From assembly GCA_002753335.1 (NCBI GenBank), contig PEAD01000031.1, positions 1 through 34,087 on the forward strand: a stretch of 34,087 nucleotides of DNA, in the 5' to 3' direction. Made by a program: the position numbers and the translations under genes. The notes beneath the pieces were generated by a model. The model ran no database searches, had not been told where the DNA came from, and worked only from the letters and a program-made list of their open reading frames with translations. The stretch comes from Nitrospirae bacterium MYbin3. GTDB taxonomy: Bacteria > Nitrospirota > Thermodesulfovibrionia > Thermodesulfovibrionales > Dissulfurispiraceae. Positions 30,215 to 34,087 of this stretch are shown piece after piece. How positions within the stretch are numbered: position 1 is the stretch's first letter; each line of letters opens with the position of its first letter.

Positions 30215-32008
30215 ATGAATGAAATGAATGGTTCAAAAAAACAGATAGGCGGGCAACAGATGCTGCCGAGTTGTCCAAAGAGCTTTAAGCCTTGGATACT
30301 GACACTGCTTCTTCTGGCGCTGCTTACCCTCGGATGGGTGGCGTTCGAAAGCTATCAGGACGGCGGCACCGTGGCCAAACTGTTTGAGCGCGATGATCCG
30401 GGCAAGATGCTTCGGGAAGGCAGAGGCACCGCATCTAACTATAATGCTGTCAATCTGCCGATGGTCAACACGATGCAGAGCAGTTACCACACCATTATCG
30501 ATGCTGTGCGCCCTGCTCTGGTAAGCATTGATGTTGCGGTAGCCGGTCCGGTGGCTATGGATCAGGGCATCCCTAATCAGGTGGCCGGCAATGTTAATGC
30601 TGTAGCAGGTGCTCCTGTAACCAACTACACGAGGGTCGGTTCTGGTGTGCTCATTTCTGACATGGGTTATGTTCTTACGAGCTATCATGTGATAGAGAAC
30701 GCGACCGCCATGAAGGCTACGGTATATGGAGCGGGCGGTGCAACCGAATATCCGCTTAAGCTTGTTAATGTTGACAGGACAACCGACCTTGCGCTTATGC
30801 GGTTGATGGGCAACGGGCCGTTTCAGCATGCTGTTTTAGGAGATTCTGATACAGTCAGGACAGGGGATGTGGTTTTAGCTATGGGAAGCCCTTTTGGGTT
30901 TGACCAGACCATAACAACCGGAATCATCAGCAGCAGGAACAGGACAGTTACTATCGGCGGCAGAGTGTTTGAAGGCATGATACAGACAGACACACCGATT
31001 AATCAGGGCAACAGCGGAGGCCCTCTGGTAAACGCACGAGGAGAGGTCATAGCCATCAATACAGCTATTTACTCTCCCACAGGCGCTTTTAGCGGCATCG
31101 GATTTGCGATTCCGGTCAATCAGGCAGCGTCGCTTGTTGGCGGTGTTGTTGATTTTGGCGGAGCGCTCCCTCAGGTGGCGGGCGGACAGTTGGCAGCATG
31201 GGCAAGAAGCGGAAGACAGACAGGAAATTCATACAAGATGCCGAATGGCAAGATAATAACCCCGCCGCATCCGTTCAGGGGTAAATGTGTAGACTGCCAC
31301 CCGCAGTTGTGTCCGACACCGGGGCAGGGCGCAGGTATGGGGCTTATGGGCAATAATACTTTTCCTGTTGCAGGACAGGGCGGTTTGACCGCAGACCCTT
31401 ATTTAGGGGCATCGCTTTTGGATGTGAATGATGTCATAGCAAAGCAGTTCAAGTTGGCACATGCAGGCGGTGTGCTGGTTGACAACGTAGCGCCCGGTTC
31501 TCCGGCAGAAATGGCAGGCATACAGAGAGGCGATGTTATCCTCAGATTTGATGGCCGCAGACTGCAGAACATTGCCGAGCTTCAGAGCATACTGTCAACT
31601 AAAAAGGTTGATACTAAGGCTGAGCTGGTTTTGATGAGCGGCGGCATGAGAAAGACGGTAAAGATAAAAGTAAAAATAAAAGTAAAGGCTGATAATGTGC
31701 CTATGATGCCCAATCCGGGACCAAAGGTCAAGCAGCCGGGTGAATTTGAGTGGTTGGGCGCAGAGATAATACCTCTGATACCGGCTATGCAGGGCTTTGT
31801 GAATTCCGGCGTCTATGTGGCTGAAGCCGGAGGAGTGTTGGGCGCAGCAGGGTTGATGCGAGGCGATGTCATAAAGTCGGTCAATAATCATGCGGTTCCG
31901 GATATGAACTCTTTCATCAAAATCGCTAAGAAGCTTAATGTGAAAGACGGATTTGTTTTTGATGTTATCCGTTCCGGAAAACCGACTTACATAATAGTGA
32001 AGGGATAG
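30215..32008 (+). CDS. mamE: Magnetosome protease MamE (HtrA, one magnetochrome, two PDZ)
   Basis: 597 aa HtrA/DegP-like serine protease. One N-terminal membrane helix (about 27-45), then a trypsin-like domain with an apparent intact triad His158 (TSYHVIEN), Asp191 (RTTDLAL) and Ser267 (NQGNSGGPLV). A magnetochrome motif C358-V-D-C-H362 (HPFRGKCVDCH) follows; only one is seen, whereas Magnetospirillum MamE has two. PDZ1 spans about 390-480 (GVLVDNVAPGSPAEMAGIQRGDVI) and PDZ2 about 505-597 (GVYVAEAGGVLGAAGLMRGDVI). MamE sorts proteins and promotes crystal maturation, with activity controlled by haem and PDZ. No separate mamO-like inactive protease gene appears in the window. A run of KIKVKIKVK precedes PDZ2. 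Confidence 0.93.
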   Translation: MNEMNGSKKQIGGQQMLPSCPKSFKPWILTLLLLALLTLGWVAFESYQDGGTVAKLFERDDPGKMLREGRGTASNYNAVNLPMVNTMQSSYHTIIDAVRPALVSIDVAVAGPVAMDQGIPNQVAGNVNAVAGAPVTNYTRVGSGVLISDMGYVLTSYHVIENATAMKATVYGAGGATEYPLKLVNVDRTTDLALMRLMGNGPFQHAVLGDSDTVRTGDVVLAMGSPFGFDQTITTGIISSRNRTVTIGGRVFEGMIQTDTPINQGNSGGPLVNARGEVIAINTAIYSPTGAFSGIGFAIPVNQAASLVGGVVDFGGALPQVAGGQLAAWARSGRQTGNSYKMPNGKIITPPHPFRGKCVDCHPQLCPTPGQGAGMGLMGNNTFPVAGQGGLTADPYLGASLLDVNDVIAKQFKLAHAGGVLVDNVAPGSPAEMAGIQRGDVILRFDGRRLQNIAELQSILSTKKVDTKAELVLMSGGMRKTVKIKVKIKVKADNVPMMPNPGPKVKQPGEFEWLGAEIIPLIPAMQGFVNSGVYVAEAGGVLGAAGLMRGDVIKSVNNHAVPDMNSFIKIAKKLNVKDGFVFDVIRSGKPTYIIVKG

Positions 32009-32023
32009 AGGAACAAAACTTAT

Positions 32024-32740
32024 ATGGCTGAAGACGGCTTAAACAAAATTATCAAAAGGGTATATGCTGAGGATCTCGAGCTGATCGAGAAGCAGAGCGA
32101 CCTTACGATACGGAAGCAGCAGCTTCTCCAGATGCTGAAGGAGAAGCTCTGGACAGACCATTCCTCAGCCATTAAGGTAGCAATAGTCTCTTTTGGCCTC
32201 GCTGTTATTTCGGCCGGTATTTATTATTACAACTTCTTTACCCTCAATTCCTATCAGGCTATGCAGGAGAGGGCCAATGTAGAGGCGCATTTGCAGAGAA
32301 GGAGCGATCTTATACCGAACCTTGTAAAGAGCGCGGGCAGCTACCTGACTTATGAAAAGAACATATTCGGCCACATAGCCGAGATACGAGGAGCTGTGGC
32401 CGGCATGAAGTCTTTGGAGCAATCGATGTCCGGCATACAGGACAGGTCGGTGCTCTCGAAGTTTCAGGCGGTTGCCGAAGCCTATCCTGCATTAAAGGCC
32501 TCCGAAGCTTATACGACGCTCATGAAAGAACTGAGCGATACAGAGACTAAGATAGCAGATAGCCGTATAAAATATAATCAAATCGCAAATTATCACAACT
32601 CGAGATTGCAGATGTTTCCGGCGGTTATCTTCAACACATTTATTTTCCGTTTTAAACCGCTGCCTGTATTTGAATCGAACAAAGCGCCGGTGCCTGATGT
32701 ACAGCAAAGGCACGAGCAGGCTGTAAATAAGGCAAATTAA
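32024..32740 (+). CDS. mamQ: MamQ magnetosome membrane protein (LemA fold), copy 1
   Basis: 238 aa. A 45-residue cytoplasmic N-terminus, one membrane helix (about 48-68, VAIVSFGLAVISAGIYYY), then a LemA domain. RRSDLIPNLVKSAGSYLTYEKNIF, FQAVAEAYPALKASEAYTTLMKEL, DSRIKYNQIANYHN and FPAVIFNTFIFRFKPLPVFE match LemA/MamQ hallmarks closely, and match them better than the copy at 27761 does. MamQ is required for magnetosome vesicle formation in Magnetospirillum. It begins 15 bp after mamE and ends 17 bp before the start of the first coiled-coil gene, so it is in the same operon. Confidence 0.9.
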   Translation: MAEDGLNKIIKRVYAEDLELIEKQSDLTIRKQQLLQMLKEKLWTDHSSAIKVAIVSFGLAVISAGIYYYNFFTLNSYQAMQERANVEAHLQRRSDLIPNLVKSAGSYLTYEKNIFGHIAEIRGAVAGMKSLEQSMSGIQDRSVLSKFQAVAEAYPALKASEAYTTLMKELSDTETKIADSRIKYNQIANYHNSRLQMFPAVIFNTFIFRFKPLPVFESNKAPVPDVQQRHEQAVNKAN

Positions 32741-32757
32741 AGAGCGAGGTGACAACT

Positions 32758-33135
32758 ATGGACATTAATGAGAGAGATGCTGTACTGGATAGGGTAGTTA
32801 GTTCCATAGGTGAAATGGAGGACTTTTTTTCTAAGGCTTCTCCTTCCGCCGCAATACTCAAAGAGTCCAAAGAGATGGCTGAAGAGCTCCTGAAAAATTT
32901 TCAGGAAGAACTCCGCCGCAGGGAAGAGGATTCGGGCAAAATCAGGATGGAATTCACCACGTTACGCAAGGAGCTAGACGAAGCTTTGAAAGCTAAGACG
33001 ACTATTCTGGCCATGACCGAACAGTTGGAGAGCTTGAAGCTCGATTCTGCAAAGGCCTTTGAAGAGAGGGACAAGGCCAGCGCAGAGGTTAAGAGGATGC
33101 AGGACCTCTGGCAGAAATTTACCTCGGGTGAATGA
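32758..33135 (+). CDS. Small coiled-coil protein downstream of mamQ
   Basis: About 125 aa, highly charged, predicted coiled coil over nearly its whole length (AEELLKNFQEELRRREED, LRKELDEALKAKTTILAM, EERDKASAEVKRMQDLW). No membrane helix. The frame allows GTG at 32749, but GAGG (32746-32749) overlaps it; ATG at 32758, eight bases after that site, is preferred. It overlaps the next coiled-coil gene by 4 bp (ATGA). Genes after mamE-mamQ in Nitrospirota and deltaproteobacterial clusters encode coiled-coil proteins (man4-man6 or Mad23-Mad26); which member this is cannot be decided by eye. Confidence 0.78.
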   Translation: MDINERDAVLDRVVSSIGEMEDFFSKASPSAAILKESKEMAEELLKNFQEELRRREEDSGKIRMEFTTLRKELDEALKAKTTILAMTEQLESLKLDSAKAFEERDKASAEVKRMQDLWQKFTSGE

Positions 33136-34087
33136 CGATGGAAAAGAAGGGATATATCCACATAAAAGATGAAAGACGGGGGCAGGGCTCTCACTTTGCG
33201 CCTCTTGCCAAGCATGATGGAATGGCTGCAGAGGAAGTGGAATATCTTCGCAGGTTAAGCGAAGAGCTTACCGAAGATATGGCTGCTATGTCCTCGGAGT
33301 TGGGCTATCTCAATAAACAGCTTGAGATCTCGGATAAAAAGGTTCAGCTGAGGGCCTTGTATGCAGAGCAGGCAGAGAATGAGGCCGGCATACTGAAGCT
33401 GCAAGGAGATTTGGCACAGCTGAAAACGGCGTGTTCCGAGTTCCATTTTGATACTGATACCTCACGCATTGAAGAGGATTTTTCACGCGCCAGTTCCGAA
33501 ATTGATCGGTTCAATGAAAAGCAGGAGAGGCTGGGCAGGGAGTTGTCAGCTCTGCAGAAAGATGCATTAGCTTTTGAACAGGGCATTGCCGAGAGCAGGG
33601 ACAAGCTAAAGGAGAATGAAGCAGTCAGGGCAGAAAAAGAGGCTGAGCTGAACAGGCTTTCTTCAAAGAATGCAGGGCTTGAACGCCTTGAAGCCTCGCT
33701 TTCGAAATATAAGACCAGCGCGAATGACAACACATACACATCCGAGATAGCTTTCTTGTCGGACAGGCTGACAAAAAATGATGGTGCGGCACAGGAGCTG
33801 GCTATGCGCCTTGACAAGGACTTCGACAGCTTGGGAGGAGAAGCAAGCGATTTAGTGCGTCTTTTAGTTTCCAAATTATCTCTTGTGCCTGAGTTGAAAG
33901 AAAAGGACCAGCGGCTCTCATCTCTCGAAAAAGAGAGCGATGATCTGCAGAGCAGAATAGGGGCTGAGTCCACCGAACTGCTCAGACTCAGAACCCTCAA
34001 CCTTGAGGACAAGGCTAAAGTTGCTAAATTAGAAAGCTCCTTGCGCACAGATGAATCGAATGAGGCTATCATCCGTTTTATCTCTGC
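33132..34087 (+). CDS. Long coiled-coil protein, 3' end beyond the window
   Basis: The frame opens at ATG 33132 (overlapping the previous stop as ATGA) with a second ATG at 33138, and stays open to the last base, giving at least 318 residues. After about 30 N-terminal residues (HIKDERRGQGSHFAPL) the rest is an almost uninterrupted charged coiled coil with heptad spacing (VEYLRRLSEELTEDMAAM, EIDRFNEKQERLGRELSA, LKEKDQRLSSLEKESDDL). No membrane segment in the visible part. Structural role in magnetosome chain or crystal-shape control by analogy with Mad25/Mad26-type proteins is inference; generic SMC-like coil similarity prevents a name. Confidence 0.78.
   Translation, partial: MTMEKKGYIHIKDERRGQGSHFAPLAKHDGMAAEEVEYLRRLSEELTEDMAAMSSELGYLNKQLEISDKKVQLRALYAEQAENEAGILKLQGDLAQLKTACSEFHFDTDTSRIEEDFSRASSEIDRFNEKQERLGRELSALQKDALAFEQGIAESRDKLKENEAVRAEKEAELNRLSSKNAGLERLEASLSKYKTSANDNTYTSEIAFLSDRLTKNDGAAQELAMRLDKDFDSLGGEASDLVRLLVSKLSLVPELKEKDQRLSSLEKESDDLQSRIGAESTELLRLRTLNLEDKAKVAKLESSLRTDESNEAIIRFIS

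Noticed and set aside
29313-30278. 321-codon minus-strand frame opposite mamA and mamI
   Set aside because: Antisense shadow of two firmly identified genes; no ribosome site and no recognisable domain.
1-34087. tRNA, rRNA, transposase or integrase genes marking a genomic island
   Set aside because: None seen on either strand in this window; island status rests only on gene content.

Overview
The window holds the core of a magnetosome gene cluster (MGC), so the organism is very probably a magnetotactic bacterium. The gene order mamK ... mamP-mamM-(EcsC-like)-mamQ-mamB-mamA-mamI-mamE-mamQ-(coiled-coil genes), one MamE-type protease carrying a magnetochrome motif, a second actin-like gene and a nearby feoB resemble, from memory, clusters of Nitrospirota ('Ca. 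Magnetobacterium' type) and of deltaproteobacterial magnetotactic bacteria. The order fits Nitrospirota best. Phylum is an inference; no rRNA or ribosomal protein gene is present to test it.

Layout. (1) 1-2043: chromosomal housekeeping genes, the end of rarA and a short nagA, convergent and overlapping. (2) 2109-8364, minus strand: one tightly packed seven-gene signalling operon, read from the right as vWA (TerY-like), PP2C phosphatase, Ser/Thr kinase with zinc ribbons, membrane-anchored FGE/SUMF1-domain protein, REC-histidine kinase, CheY-like receiver and HDOD protein. (3) 8469-14940, minus strand: an iron operon feoB, DtxR-FeoA fusion regulator, second HDOD protein and a large MASE3 hybrid kinase. 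(4) 15095-17685, plus strand, divergent from feoB: an actin-like ATPase (Mad28 type), a pseudo-receiver and a MinD/ParA ATPase. Palindromic ACCACAGAG-type repeats lie on both sides of the MinD gene. (5) 17803-20660, minus strand: a HisKA_2 kinase with a REC-GAF regulator, and a PIN/Phd toxin-antitoxin pair. (6) 20808-22377, plus strand: two unassigned genes, one a coiled-coil membrane protein. (7) 22560-25053: the mamK operon with four small or unassigned genes, closed by a strong terminator at 25145-25170. (8) 25210 to the end: the mamP-M-Q-B-A-I-E-Q operon, running into coiled-coil genes that leave the window.

How the genes would work together, from the known families: MamI, MamQ, MamB and a candidate MamL-like protein shape the magnetosome membrane vesicle. 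MamB and MamM import iron. MamE and MamP (PDZ plus c-type haem) control protein sorting and redox during crystal growth. MamA coats the vesicle, and MamK with the second actin and possibly the MinD ATPase arrange the chain. FeoB and the DtxR-FeoA regulator could supply and sense ferrous iron. The kinase, phosphatase, vWA and two-component genes next door are an untested candidate control layer.

The parts most likely to be undescribed are the small or unassigned genes inside the cluster (117 aa, 386 aa, 163 aa, 79 aa, 160 aa with an internal repeat, and a 43-aa one-helix protein), the pseudo-receiver between actin and MinD, and the TerY/FGE signalling operon beside the iron genes.
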